Assembly (NCBI RefSeq): GCF_008831285.2
Contig: NC_045146.1
Coordinates: 8,750,972-8,814,971, forward strand
Source of the DNA: Nymphaea colorata
Taxonomy: Eukaryota > Streptophyta > Magnoliopsida > Nymphaeales > Nymphaeaceae
Direction: 5' to 3'
DNA: 64,000 nucleotides
Under the pieces are notes generated by a model. That model ran no database searches, was not told the origin of the DNA, and saw nothing but the letters and a program-made list of their open reading frames with translations. A program made the translations under genes and the position numbers. Each line of letters starts with the position of its first letter. Within the stretch, counting starts at the first letter, position 1. Positions 10,974 through 23,366 of this stretch are shown piece by piece.

Positions 10974-11686
10974 TGTCGCAGATCGACTGTTTATGGCCCG
11001 GCCAACCAGTAGAAGGGGATGCTACTTGGTCAGCTTAGGCATTGCTTGGGAAGCATGTGGGATCCAATCGGACGCTAGCTCAAATAGAAAGCAATGCACT
11101 TGGAATGTGCAGCGCGGTGGTGCAACGACGAAGCGTATAAGTGCATCATGGTCATCTGTCCCTTTGGAAGTGCAAGTCTGTTGTTGGGGAATTAGATGGG
11201 TTCCCCACGCGTAGCGCTTGGATGCGCACGAGGGTGCGCATGGGTTAGGGGCAATTCCCCCAGGGGACGTATATGCTGCGTCCACAACCGCGTAGAGTCA
11301 CGCGGGGTCGATTAAGTGAATGCTCGTCGTCGAGTAGGGGGATGGTCGATTGCTTTGGTTAATGACATAGTCATCAACTGGCTTCAGTTGGGACCTTCCT
11401 TCCAAGGGAAGTCTACCTCCACCCAGATTTCGTATGGAAGTAGATAGACACTTGGAGGAATGACGATGTTTTGACAGGGCCTCATGGCCACGACTTGCCG
11501 ATGGTCTACTATGGGATAAACTAGGGTGATGTTGTGCCGAGTGCGAAGCACTCCTCGTCTTGTCCATGGTACCAGAAGATTGATGAAAGCTTCCGCTACA
11601 TTGAAAAAGAGTCAGGCTGGCCGAAGGCTTGGGAAACCTTCAGCGTCGCCCAAGCAAAATAGGCTTGAAAAAGTCGGCCCGTGACA
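10974..11686 (+). repeat. 5' LTR of the non-autonomous element
   Basis: A 713 bp repeat with TG...CA ends. It carries roughly 70-90 bp (about 11330-11425) missing from the 3' copy. Many point differences from the 3' copy indicate an old insertion. Confidence 0.9.
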
Positions 11687-11689
11687 AAG

Positions 11690-11701
11690 TGGTATCAGAG
11701 C
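11690..11701 (+). other. Primer-binding site (tRNA-iMet)
   Basis: TGGTATCAGAGC, three bases downstream of the 5' LTR, is complementary to the 3' end of plant initiator tRNA-Met, where minus-strand DNA synthesis starts. Confidence 0.9.
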
Positions 11702-12296
11702 AAACGATTTCTCGAAAAGAACTTGAAAATGAGAACGCTGCAAAAGATACAATCAACAAGTGGTTCTGGAAAAACGTTGACTTGTTATTGGTGCTCCATG
11801 GTTTGGCATGTTCATCAGACACGAGTTCAAGTGACCGCGTTGGTGTTGGCCAGATGGTGATCAGACGTTCCGAAGACGGTATCTAGGTGTCAAGAGCAGA
11901 AAGGCCAGGAGAGCCGCTCACTGAGGCAAATAGGGTGAGAGGTTTGACGTGAAAAAGCATTGTCTAGGAAGGCAAGGGCCCTTAGTGTTGACATGACTCG
12001 AGGAAAGGAGCATGTAGAGCACAGGTTGGCAACACATCTTGAAAATTTGAGACTTAGTGGTCATTAGATATATTCCAGACTTTACTAAGGAAAATGCAAA
12101 CATTGATAGAAAAGTAGAAAGAAACTAAGGATGGACTCGAGGCAAAACACCCGATAAGGTAGATAGCCGCGACGTGGCAGGTGCGTCAATCAGACGGATT
12201 TAGGCTCAATTGAATAGAAATGAAGGGGATGGCTTCAGAATTTCTCTTGCCCGGGGCAAAGTCACTGAGGACAGTGACGATTTGGTGGTGGGAGAA

Positions 12297-12933
12297 TGTT
12301 GCTGACCGATTATGTATGGCCCGACCAAGCCAGTAGAAGGAGATGCTGCTTGGCCAGCTTAAGCATTGCTCGGGAAGCATGTGGGATCTAATCAGATGCT
12401 AAGTCAAGCAGAAAGTAATGCATTTGAAATGTGTAGCGCGATGGTGCAACAACGAAGCGTATAAGTGCATTATGGTCATTAGTCCTTTTGAAAGTGCAAG
12501 TCCGTCGTTGAGGAATCAGATGAGTTCCCCACGCGTAGCGTTTGGATGCGCATACGGGTGCGTGTGGGTTAGGGGCAATTCTCCCAGTGGACGCATATGT
12601 TGTGTCGACAACCACGTAGAGTCACGTGGGGGTGAGTAACTGAATGCTCATCGTCGAGTCTATCCCCACTCAGATTTCGTATGTAAGTAGATAGACACTT
12701 GGAGGAATGGCGATGTTCTGACAGGGCCTCATGGCCATGGCTTGCCAATGGTTTACTATGGGATAAACCAGGGTGATGGTGTGCCGAGTGCGTAGCACTC
12801 CTCGTCTAGTCCATAGTCCCAGAAGATTGATGAAAGCTTCCGCTACATTGAGAAAGAGTCAGGCTGGCTGAAGGCTTGGGAAACCTTCGACGCCATGCGG
12901 GCCAAATAAGCTTGAAAAAGTCGGTCCGTGACA
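12297..12933 (+). repeat. 3' LTR of the non-autonomous element
   Basis: A 637 bp repeat starting TGTTGCTGACC and ending GTGACA, directly preceded by a purine-rich tract. It aligns to 10974-11686 apart from one internal deletion. Confidence 0.9.
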
Positions 12934-12938
12934 CAAAC

Positions 12939-14600
12939 CATCATATGGTAAAATAAAGAACCCAACAAAACTTGACCCATGAGAGCCTAAATTTCTTGCC
13001 TTTCCAAGAAAGAGATGCCATCCTTAAGCATGGCAGCAATTGTACTAGTCACATTGAACTTATCTGTGATAAAGTTGCCTATGTGCTGAGCTACACCATA
13101 GTTGAGAAATATATGGTAGGCTGACTTTGGGCTTCTTTCACAAACAACTTCTACTTTCTAAGGGGATTCCAAATCTTTGGAGACGATCATCGTTCCATAG
13201 CTAGGAATGCACACCACTTAGCACGGGGAATAGCTTTGCTAAGACAAATTCCCTTTCTCCACCATTCAACTTCCCTCCTTTCTCTAGTTCCATCATAAAT
13301 TTCTCAAACTTTTAATGAGGTAGCATCCAAGGAACCCCATTGAAGAAAATCTTTGTTACTACTAAGATTAGTATGTGCAATCATATGTTTGATCCACTTT
13401 GAAGCAACAATTCTACCTCTAACCATCCCATAAGTAGAATTTAGTTTTCTCTACCAACCAGTTAAGCAAAAAAGTCTTCTCTGCCACTTCTACCAGAACC
13501 ACTCAAGCATATCAATAAAGTTCAAACCACATTATCCAACCAAAACCTTATTAGTATGCCATCTTTACACCTGCCATCTAATATAAAACCCCACTTCTTC
13601 CCAACCGCAAAAAATCCCATTCCAACTCCAAGACATAGCAGCCTTATTTTTAATAGTCCACAAGCTATTGCCTCTTATTTATTTCTTCTTAACCAGTTGT
13701 GTTACAAAAGGTATTCAGAGGAGTAAGTCTTTAGAGCCAAAGAGATCATGCAAGCTTTATTGATTGTCCATAGGTTCCTAAAGCCTCATCCTCTTTTTTC
13801 CAATGGAACACATAAAGATTACTGGCTAACTAAGTGCAAACGTATTTCACCATCCTAATCTCCTCAAAAGAAACAAGCACTATTTATATTTACAATAATT
13901 GCATTTTGGGAGCCAAACACATAGCGTCAAATATCCAATAATGCTCTCAAGAACATAGACAAAACTTGTCCAGAAAAAGATAACAACATGCACTTCCAAC
14001 CTGCAAGGTGTCTCGAGACTTTGAGTTTCATGGTTCACAGTGTTAAGTCAGGAGAGGACTTGAGAATAGAGGGAGACCCACATACATGATAGGAAGACAC
14101 TATGGGGCCATCCCAAGAAGTCAGAAAAACTTTTATATCCTGAGCATCAACATGAAATGCTACAGAGCAAGATTTAGTAGGATTAACCTCTATTACTGCT
14201 AGGTTGTGAAATTCATGCAAAATCACCTGAAATGTTTTCCACAAACTAATAATCAACAACAAACACACAAATAATGTCATCTACATACAAAATACCCAAA
14301 GAGATAAGTTCTTGCCCCAACATTTTAGGAATAAAAATATTTTCTCTCATCTTCTCAAAATTTACCATAATGATAGTGAATAAGAGATGAGATATTCCTT
14401 GGTGAATTCCACATTGGCCCCCTAAAAAAGTCATCATCATGACTATTCAATTGAATCACAAATGAAGGAGTTGAGGTACAGACCATAATCAAATGCACCG
14501 ACCAATCAGTAAAATGTAGTTGAATAAGTGGCATTTGGAGGACGTGTTTGCATATCTTTAGTGGCATTGGTTGGTCGACTCTAAAGGTCATAAAAGAAAA
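12939..14600 (-). pseudogene. LINE ORF2 relic: reverse transcriptase and zf-RVT
   Basis: The minus strand between 14591 and 14246 gives S-F-V-I-Q-L-N-S-H, then after a frameshift G-I-H-Q-G with L-L-F-T-I-I-M, and the catalytic Y-V-D-D-I, the core of a non-LTR reverse transcriptase. Further on, 13700-12939 gives a degenerate zf-RVT region with C-E-R-S-P-K-S-A-Y-H-I-F followed by V-A-Q-H-I. Frames shift repeatedly and stops are common. Its 3' continuation is at 10968-10240 beyond the LTR insertion. Its 5' part is probably at 29275-30605. Confidence 0.72.
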
Positions 14601-14639
14601 CTTTAAATTTGGACTTAGACAGGGCTATATTGTGAAGAG

Positions 14640-16085
14640 AAGATTTGTGTTTCCCAAAATACCTTTTTTTCTCAACATAGTGAATGTTAAGTGTCATGGG
14701 AGAATTCGAACAGCCAACATCACCTACTGCAGCCCTGGTCCTTTAGGTATGGCGGCCATACTAAAGTCCAGGAAGGGAATATTGGAGGGTGAACTGGAAT
14801 TGTTGGAAATAATGTTTAGATTTCATAAAGAATATGGAGGATCTTTTGTCTTGTCTCTACTTACGATTCCTTACTGAGGAAGACTAGGCAGTTTTTATAA
14901 GGAAGAAAGGACTAGATGGATTGTAGTAGGGCTATCGGCAATGCGGTAAATAGAATCGAAGTAAATCGTGCTTTTGTACTGGTAGAGCTCAGAGTCTTTG
15001 TAAAGGGGCACCGGTCCATCTTAGATGATTTTTTGTGCAGATTAATAGCTAACCCATCTCTGCTTTGTTTGAAGTCTTGTTTTTTTTGAAGGGTTGAGTC
15101 AACTCTTGGTATATATCACCGTGAACAACAACATTTTGTTTTCTTAGCTGATCTTTCCTGCTGTATATAATTTCCTCGATTAATAAAGGTAGGGAGCCCA
15201 ATCCCCAAGCAAGCTGTTACTACAATTAAACTTTATCATATGCCTTTCTCAAATATTTTCATGATCAAAGAAGCATCTACACCATTATCGAGGCTGTTCA
15301 CTAGCTTGTGCACATAAAGGATTACTACTCTTTTCAAAACAAATGATTCTTGCTCAGAGAGATTTAGTTTGCCTTCCATTCAAGAACTTTTCTCTCCTCA
15401 TTTTTTGATGTGAATCTGATCTTCCATCTACCTGCTTGAATCCTGTGTAGTTTTTTCTCCTTCTATATGATCCATTCTTCAATTTGCCCATTCTTCAATT
15501 TGCGTGTTATCACTTTTGCCATATTGCTTTCTCGTTTCATATCTGTCTTTAATCTAGGCGTCTAGGCGTTATCAATTTACCTTGTTCTTTGCACGTTCAT
15601 TGTGTTTGCCCTTGACTTTAGCCTAAAAATTTCCTTCACATGGCTAATGATTTTCTATTCTATTCCTTTTAATTAGCCCACTAGCCTCAAGCAAACCTTC
15701 TTTGGTGTTTTCTCTTTGTTCACTGACGTTGTTTCATCCTTTAACTTTTAATATTCATCTTCATTCACTTTTGGTCTTGCATTTTGTCAATCAATCAAAT
15801 GCATATAGATTGACAGAATGAATTTTCTGATCTTGTCCTCTTCCAGCAGGCCCCAGCTTGCAAAAAACAAAAGAAAGAAGAAATGAGATTTTGCATTATG
15901 TTTATGCTGGTTGCCTTTGTTTAAAAAAGGCTTGATGCTGGTTCATTAAAGGCCTTCTTTTACATTCTTTATTCTCATGTTATGATACTTTTGAACTTTT
16001 CTAGTCTTGTCTTTGTCCTTTTCTTCTCAATGGTCTCCTCTACACATTTTGGTCTATCAGTTAACTTCTTGAAGCAGTTAGTCAC
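14640..16085. other. Unassigned; should contain the copia 5' LTR
   Basis: No coding region is recognisable. At 14698-14760 the minus strand has a second B-box-like TGTTCGAATTCTCC, weak evidence for another SINE scrap. Near 16049 a TGGTCTATCAG resembles a damaged TGGTATCAG primer site, and the bases before it (CTCTACACA) resemble the end of the LTR near 29272 (TTCTATACA). The 5' LTR itself cannot be delimited by eye. Confidence 0.3.
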
Positions 16086-16089
16086 TGAA

Positions 16090-16930
16090 AAACTTATTCT
16101 AATTTCTTGACCTGGAAGAGACAAATATTTCCATTTATACAGAGTCAAGATCTCGATGGTTCCACTTCTACAATAACGAAGATTATTGTACGAGTCTTGG
16201 ATGAGAAAGGTGCCACCTATTCCAAGTTCACAAAAAATCTACAATATACATCTTGAAGAAAATGCGATCAATCTTTGGTTGCCTAAATCACATCGACACT
16301 TTTCCTGAAGGTATTGGCTACTCTTTCAAATGATTACACTATCGCAAGTTATGAAATCATTTGGCTCAGATTTAGTCTCGGATATCAAAGCATAGGTTCT
16401 ATTTTCAAAGAAAGAATCTCAAAACTTGAAAAAAGGATTGATGTCAACGATGGAATATGTAAGCCGTATGAAGGATATCATTGATCAGCTAGTGGTTATT
16501 GGTAGTGCCATTGTAGACAAAGACTAAGTTTAATAGCTCATCATTAGCTCAGGGCCCGATTTTTGACATGCTTACCACAATGCTGCAATGCCTTTCACAA
16601 CTACTTTTGAAGAATTGCAACCAAAACTTCTCCATCACGAAGTTATTATGATGGAGAGAGCAGAAGAGAATGATTTAGTCATTTCCCATTCCATGCTTGT
16701 TATAGAGACATTCACACATTATGGACAAGGAATGGAGGATATCAAGGTGGTAAAAGTAGATGTCATTTTGGACAAGAAGGACAAGACATACCACCCATCC
16801 CCAATATTCTAGAAGGTCCTCTCACAGGAAATCAAACGATACCCACATGTTTTTAGTGCAATAAAAAGGGACATGTGAGAGCTGAATATTGGTTTAATCT
16901 ATAGAATAAATGAAGAGCAAATGAGCCCGA
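16090..16930 (+). pseudogene. copia gag relic
   Basis: The start resembles the W-K-R-Q-I-F-P segment of plant copia gag. Further on, Y-V-S-R-M-K-D-I-I-D-Q-L and T-T-F-E-E-L-Q-P-K-L-L-H-H-E match the UBN2-type gag domain, with 16588-16812 the longest open piece. A zinc knuckle near 16830-16895 is damaged: a stop lies inside it and the last cysteine is replaced by tyrosine. Confidence 0.65.
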
Positions 16931-17039
16931 TAATAAATCTGCCAATTTACAGAGAACGAGGCTAACTTTCAAGAGATGCACAACAAGTTTTATTGTCAGT
17001 TCTATCGCAAATGAAATTCAATCAAAATGATTAGGGACG

Positions 17040-18360
17040 ATGGTACATTGATTTAGGGCAGCCACACATGTCACGAGTGATGCAGGTAAATTATCTGATC
17101 CTCTCCTTATCTTAGAAAAGGTAGTATTGTCATGGACGATGGATCTCATCACCCCATTAGTCCTTTTGGTAGTGCACAAATTCCCATGTAAAAGTTTCTC
17201 TTCCATTGTCAAACGTTTTTTTTGCTCCCAACATTAAAAAGGATATTGCTTTTGTTTCTAAACATGTTGATGTTATGCATTCTACTGTTGAATTTATTCT
17301 CTCTTCTGTATAGGATAAGGACCTTAAAGCAGGAATGTTCGATGAGGGGAAACAACATGGAAACTTGTATGGAGAAGACAATTGTTTCTTCAGTTTACCA
17401 AGTTTTAGTACTTCAGTTGGAGCTATCAAAACATTCTTTAGAGTCCTATATTTCCAATTCACTAAGTGTCTAGTTATTCAATTAAGCCAGATCTTTATTA
17501 CGATCTTTTGGGTAATTTTAGTAGGGGTTTTGTTGAAAGACTTTTTTCAGACAATTTTATTCCATAATTCAGTTTGTTTTCTTCCTCAGAGTATAAAAAA
17601 TGCTCTAGTTGTGAACTTTTTTAACAGTCATGTTCTTCCATTTTCTATAATTAATAAAAGAGCTTCAAGGCCTTTTGACAACGCTTGTTCTGATGTCTAG
17701 GAACCTGCTCATGTTTCTTCTTTATCCAGCAGTTGATATTATGTTCTTTTCATTGCTTCCTTTTCCCACTATACTTGGATGTATTTTATGAAATATAAAC
17801 ATGAACTATTTCAAAATTTTTGGGATTTCATTCTATAGTTAAGATGAGTTTTTCCTATGTTATTGTGTATCTGCAATGTGATGGTGGAGGAGAATACTAA
17901 TCAAACAAATTTTTTGCCTTTTCTCTAAGATAATAGAAAAGGGAAATAGATTTCTTATCCACATACCGCACAACAAAATGAGATTGCAGAAAGAAAACAT
18001 CAGCCCATAGTTGAGAGTGCTATGGGCATGGTACATGGCAGTAATATACGTATTAATTTGTGGATAGAGGCTTTTCACACATCGATTTATATCATAAATT
18101 GTATTCCTTTGCTTCTTTTGGATAAAAAATCTCTTTATGTTTTATTTGATAGACACCTATCTTATGATAGCTGTGTGTTTTTGGTTGCATAAGCTGTGTA
18201 CATATTGATTCATCTCTTCAAATAAGTTTCAAGATAAGGCTGCAAAGTGAAGATTTGTGGGATATGTAGATAAGTATAAAGGGTATCAATGTTATGATCT
18301 TGCTTCAAAACATATCAAAATTTTTAGAAACGTTATTTTCAATGAATAAACTTTTTGGAT
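17040..18360 (+). pseudogene. copia protease and integrase relic
   Basis: At 17038 W-Y-I-D-L-G precedes H-M-S, a decayed protease active-site context. Around 17960-18110 the frame gives A-Q-Q-N-E-I-A-E-R-K-H and L-W-I-E-A-F, the end of the integrase core. 18150-18350 gives the C-terminal region with G-Y-Q-C-Y-D. Multiple stops and frameshifts are present. Confidence 0.6.
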
Positions 18361-18599
18361 GCATGTGTCAAATCCATTACAAACCTGGATAGTAAAAGTG
18401 TATGATCCATGGATGAGTGTGACCTTTTCATGCAGAACAGACATGTCAATCCCCCATTCATCTCTAGATAATAGAGAGATTTCAAGTGACTTTTAGACAA
18501 ATGACGAACATATTGTAGAACCATTTTCTAGACAAATCTATACTAGAAGAGACAATAACAATGGGTCAACTAGTGAAGAGACAATTCTCACTGAGCAAG

Positions 18600-19273
18600 G
18601 AAGGAAATCCACTCATGTTAACAATGGATTGAAGATATGAATGAAGAAATGGAGGCCCTTCATGAGTGTCACAGGTGGTACCACAACCACAAGAAAGAAA
18701 TTTTATTGGTTCAAGTTTATACAATAAAATGTAAGCCTAATGGGAGTATTGAAAGATATAAGTAACGTCTTGTTGCTCAAGGTTTTCCGCAACAACATGG
18801 AGAAGACTATTATGAAATTTTTACTTCGATGGTTAAAATGGGTACAATACATATCATCATATATGTAGCTCTTGATCAAAGATGGACACTCAATTAGGTG
18901 GATGTTAAAAATGCATTTTTACATGAAGATTTAAAAGAAGAATCTTATATAGAGCAACCTCTAGGTTATGTAGAAAAAGATCTTTCCACTTGGGTATACA
19001 AATTGAGAAGTCTCTATACATGTTAAAGCAAGCATCTTGTTCTTCATTCAAGAACTTTTCTTTATAGGTTCAAGGTTATGGATTTAGAAGATGTTCATTA
19101 GATCATTCCTTATTTGTCTATCAAAAGAAAAACATCACTACTATTCTCATATATGTTGATAACATTATTATAACAAGAAGATTAAATGCCCATATGGCTT
19201 AAAACCGTTCTTAATGAGGACTTTTAAGATGAAGGATTTGGGAGAATGTGGTGCTCTTTTGTTGTAGAGGTTG
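18600..19273 (+). pseudogene. copia reverse transcriptase relic, 5' part
   Basis: Readable motifs include V-D-V-K-N-A-F-L-H-E-D-L, Q-P-L-G-Y, S-L-Y-x-L-K-Q-A and Y-V-D-N-I-I-I-T, where the catalytic Y-V-D-D has become Y-V-D-N. The frame runs to M-K-D-L-G-E-C-G and stops being copia exactly at the gypsy LTR at 19274. Confidence 0.68.
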
Positions 19274-19480
19274 TTGTACGCATAACCTGTCAGACTAGGT
19301 TTGTATGGGATGATGGGACAATGACCTAATTTAGGTATCATGTATTTAGGGTCAAGGTTAATAACAATCTACCATTTTTTTTCTCTTCTTAATTTAGTGT
19401 TAGCGTGCATATGTAGACAAGTGCGTGAGGTTCTACAGGGAGTTATGACAACGAAGCAACTCAGGTGAGAGGAGCTACTA
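19274..19480 (+). repeat. 5' LTR of the Reina-like gypsy
   Basis: 207 bp ending GGAGCTACTA. It aligns with 27962-28187 including the CATAACC/CGTAACC block near the start and AGGAGCTAC at the end. The initial TG has mutated to TT. A primer-site relic TGGCATTAGAAA follows at 19482. Confidence 0.8.
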
Positions 19481-20161
19481 TTGGCATTAGAAATGCAAGA
19501 AGTCTGAAAGGAAGACTCTATCTGCACTAGAATCCTTCCTCAAGGAAATAGATAAGGATATATAAATAGGCAACCAGCAGGCTGGATACTATAAAGAAGC
19601 AATATAGTGATCTAAACTAGCATATTGCAATGGTGGATGCTCGTGTTTAGTATATCTAGGTGGATCAATAGGCATTATTGGTGCTGGTTAAGAAAATGTT
19701 GCAAAGAATGGGTGAACGACTCAACCTAGAGAGCAATACTTCTTCTAGAGGCTAGCTTATGGCTGGGAAAGACAGAGGTTGACTTGGCTACTTGCACCAT
19801 CCACAGCCACCTCGTCCTCACCCATACATTGTCCATCATGACATAACTGATGAACATGCCTCTCTCAAATGAGGAACCACGAGAAAAGAGCAGCAACCAA
19901 CCAGGGTTAAGGTACACTGATTGGATTTTCCAAAAATTTGCTAGTGGTGATTCGGTGAGTTCAACGTTTCATTGTTGAATTGTCCAAAATCAAACAATCA
20001 GACACAATTGGTAACTATAAAAAAGAATTCGAACAAAAAAGTAACATGGTGAGGGGATGGCCAAACAAGGCCTTGATTGGAGCATTTGTTGGGGTCTGCA
20101 AAAAAACATTAGAATAGAGTAGCAGACAACCAGACCCTAGTTTTTCATTGAGAGTTTTGGA

Positions 20162-20767
20162 ATGGCTAGAGTAGCAGAGGAGAAACTAAAGCATATGGAA
20201 TGGCTTCTCAGAGAGGGCAAAAACCCCAAATCCCCACCGTGGAAGGGACTTGCATGCAGCAAGGGAGTGAGTGATACAACCTCAATAGTTTTTGAACATT
20301 TTAAACCTAAGCATGTTTTTGTGAAGAAATTGAGCCCAGAACAGGTCTGGGAGAGGAGAAGAAACAACCTCTACTTTTAATGCGATGATAAATGGACTGC
20401 AGGTCACACCTGCAAGAAGCTACACTATTATTTAGTGGAGAAAGTAGTAGAGGAGTTAGATGAATCCTACCCTGAAGGAGTCAAGACAGTGTATAACAGC
20501 AAGGGGGACGACACACTTCTGGAGATATTCCTCATTGCATTGGTGGGACATAATGCTCCACATGTAATGAGAGTGAAGGGCCGACTGAGGGGTCATAGGG
20601 TCCATGTGTTGGTGGACACGAGATCCATGCCCAACTTCTTGTGTGAGGAGACAACAAGGTTATGCAAATGCAGGGTGCAGGAACAAGCTGAGTTTCAAGA
20701 AATGATGGAAAACAGGTGCTCCCTGAGCCATAAAAGGAGAAAACTGCAAGAAATGGTGGAGGTATAA
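20162..20767 (+). pseudogene. gypsy gag zinc knuckle and protease relic
   Basis: A segment with a basic C-terminus, R-R-N-N-L-Y-F then a stop, then C-D-D-K-W-T-A-G-H-T-C-K-K, is a gypsy CCHC knuckle with one position lost to the stop. The open stretch 20435-20767 then gives V-K-G-R-L-R-G-H-R-V-H-V-L-V-D-T-R-S-M-P-N-F, a retropepsin core in which the usual D-S/T-G has become D-T-R. It is inactive. Confidence 0.7.
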
Positions 20768-21099
20768 GACAGACCTTTGCAATGGACTCATATGTTCTAA
20801 CCATGAGGGTAGTAAACCTAGTGTTACGCATCTAGTGGTTGTGAAAGATTAGTAAGGTATAATGTGACTTTGTGGCAAAGAGGATGAGATTTTAGAGAGG
20901 AACATGAAGAGAATATCATTCAGGCAACCCTCATAGGGAGTGTGAAGCAGACAAATGGTTTCTCTTTTCATGCTCTGAAGGGTTGCAGAGCAAACTACAC
21001 CTGTTGCTCATATCCATAAGTGCAAGAAACTCTACAGAGGAACTGAGCGGACATTACATTCACTCTCCCCTAGCTCTAGCCCATTTTAAGAGAGTTCCA

Positions 21100-22310
21100 A
21101 GATGTTTTTGAGCCTCTTAAGGGGCTGCCACCTGAAAGAGGGTGTGACCATCGCATCAAAATCGAGCATATAGACTGCCTAGTTAAGTTAAAGCCTTATA
21201 GGTACTGTCACAACTAGAACACAGAGAGAAATTAGAGGGATTTTGAAGGAGAAGATCATTTAGTTCACTAGGAGCCCATATTCTCACCTGCATTTAGTAA
21301 AGGAAAAGGTCAACATTTGGCAATTATGTGTGGACTACATGGTTCTGAATTCCATCACGGTAAAGAACCGGTATCCCATTGCAATGATTGAAGAATTGCT
21401 TGGCAAACTAAGCAGAGGCACATTTTTTTTCAAATTAAATCTCTGAGCAGGATACCACCAAATCTACATGGCTAGTGAAGATATCCTTAAAACAACATTT
21501 CAAACACACGAGGGTCACTATGAATTTATATCCATGCATTTAGCCTCACTAACACCCCTGCCATGTTTCAAATACTCATGAATGGTGCATTTTGTCCCTA
21601 TTTCAAATTTTTATTGGTTCTTTTTTTTTTTTTTTACAACTTGATTTACAGCGCCAATAGAGATCAACATGGACAACACTTAAGGGAGGTGCTATAGCCA
21701 TTACTCTCCCATCAGTTGTATGAGAAGGCATCTAAGTGTGTCTTTGGGAGACTCAAGTTACTTCCTTGGGGCATACTGTGATCAAACGACGTTCAAATGG
21801 AAACTGATGAGGTAGCAACCATCAGAGATTGGAAGCAACCACAAGGAGTTAAAGGCCTGCATGCATTTGTCGGCCTTGCCAAATACTACCACCATTTTGT
21901 AAAGGACTTTGGGGCCAAGACAGCCCCACTCATGAGGATGCTAAAGAAAAATGAATTCTTATTGACTGAAGAGAGCATTGCTGTGTTCAATAGACTTAAG
22001 GAAGCCATACATAGTGCCGGTACTATGAGTACCTTATTTCAACTTATTGTTTCTCATGGAAGTAGATGCCTCATAAGTAGGAATACGGGGAGTGCTTATT
22101 CAGCAAGGCCACCCAATCACATTTTATAGCAGAGCTATGGGGGAGATTTTTAAGAGAAAATTAGCTTATGAGCGTGAATTGATAGCTATAGTGCTATCCA
22201 TTAAAAAAGACATCATTACTTAATTGGTAGATTATCCTAGTTCAAACTGACCACTGCAGTCTAAGATATTACATGCAGCAAAAGGACTTAAACATAGTTC
22301 AAGAGAAATG
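21100..22310 (+). pseudogene. gypsy reverse transcriptase and RNase H relic
   Basis: The run F-Q-D-V-F followed by G-L-P-P-E-R-G-C-D-H-R-I marks the start of the gypsy reverse transcriptase. The catalytic region is heavily frameshifted (a poly-T run at 21621). The open stretch 21797-22129 gives F-V-G-L-A-K-Y-Y-H-H-F-V-K and A-P-L-M-R-M-L-K-K, the segment linking reverse transcriptase to RNase H. Confidence 0.72.
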
Positions 22311-22679
22311 ATATAAGAAGGAGACCAAGATTAAGGTAGCTGTTGGATTCTCTTGGCAACATGACGAGGCCAAGATGGAGAGATTTCATAACTCCCTCAT
22401 GTTCCCTATGACCAAAGTCGTGACTAATCTTTGGAGAAACATGGAAGAGCTCCGAAAGATGTCCCCTGAAGTATAGGAAAATCCAGAGAAAAAATAGAGC
22501 TCTCTCCAATCCAAACAAATGGCTACAGGTGGAAGACCCCATACCTATATTATCAGGACCACATCTTTGTTTCTCCAAATTTGAACCTCATACCATAACT
22601 ACTACCAAGATTCCATAACAAGGAAACTGAGCACTAAGGTGTAGAGGGCACTTTTAGGCAGCTGCATAGGACTTTTTAC

Positions 22680-23366
22680 TAGCCTGGTATGAAGAGGAAG
22701 ATGCAAGAGTATCTGCGGGGGTGTGACGGTTGTCAAAGACAAAAATATGAAACACTTAAGCCCACAAGGCCGGTGCAGCCACTTCCCACTCCCAAGAGGA
22801 TTTGGGAAGACACTTTGATAGACTTTATGGAATGCTTACAATGTTTCAAGGGAAAACTCGTGATATTAATGGTGGTGGACAGATTGTCTAATACCCCAAT
22901 TCCAATAAATTAGTTCATCATTTTTCTGCCAAGGATATGGCACATGCTTTTCCAAAACATGTAGGGAAGCTACATGGTATGCCAAGATCAATCGTCATCG
23001 ATCAAGGCACAGTGTTCTTGAGTAAGTTTTTATAGCACTACTTCAAGGCCCAATGGACTCCTCTTAACGTTATCACATCCTACCATCCTAAAAAAGATGG
23101 GCAAACAGAAGTTGTTAATTGGGTATTAGAGACCTATTTGCAATGCTACACTCAATGCCAACCCGACAACTGAACTGCTTACCTATTTTAGGTAGAATAT
23201 TTCCTACATCACAACATCCCACTTAGCCACAATAACTTCATTGCTTGAGGTATTCTATGGAAGGCCTCCCCCTAATCCATGATGCTTCTCCCTATTTAGA
23301 CCAGTTGGATGCATTGGACATGTAGCTGCTCAGCAAAGATCAGACATTGAAAGTGATTAAGACAAG
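22680..23366 (+). pseudogene. gypsy integrase relic, 5' part
   Basis: 22689-22913 gives C-D-G-C-Q-R-Q-K, the end of the HHCC zinc finger, then Q-P-L-P-T-P-K-R-I-W-E-D and V-V-D-R-L-S. Later D-G-Q-T-E-V-V-N marks the integrase core. The reading stops at the boundary of the inserted block near 23366. Confidence 0.75.

Larger units (their letters stand above)
10974..12933 (+). mobile_element. Complete non-autonomous LTR retroelement (TRIM/LARD type)
   Basis: Two direct repeats (10974-11686 and 12297-12933) begin TGTCGC or TGTTGC and end GTGACA. A tRNA-Met primer-binding site TGGTATCAGAGC follows the first at 11690-11701, and a purine tract GGTGGTGGGAGAA precedes the second. A perfect 5 bp duplication CAAAC flanks the whole (10969-10973 and 12934-12938). 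The 610 bp interior encodes no gag or pol that I can see, so it must have moved using another element's proteins. It sits inside the ORF2 of a minus-strand LINE. Confidence 0.9.
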
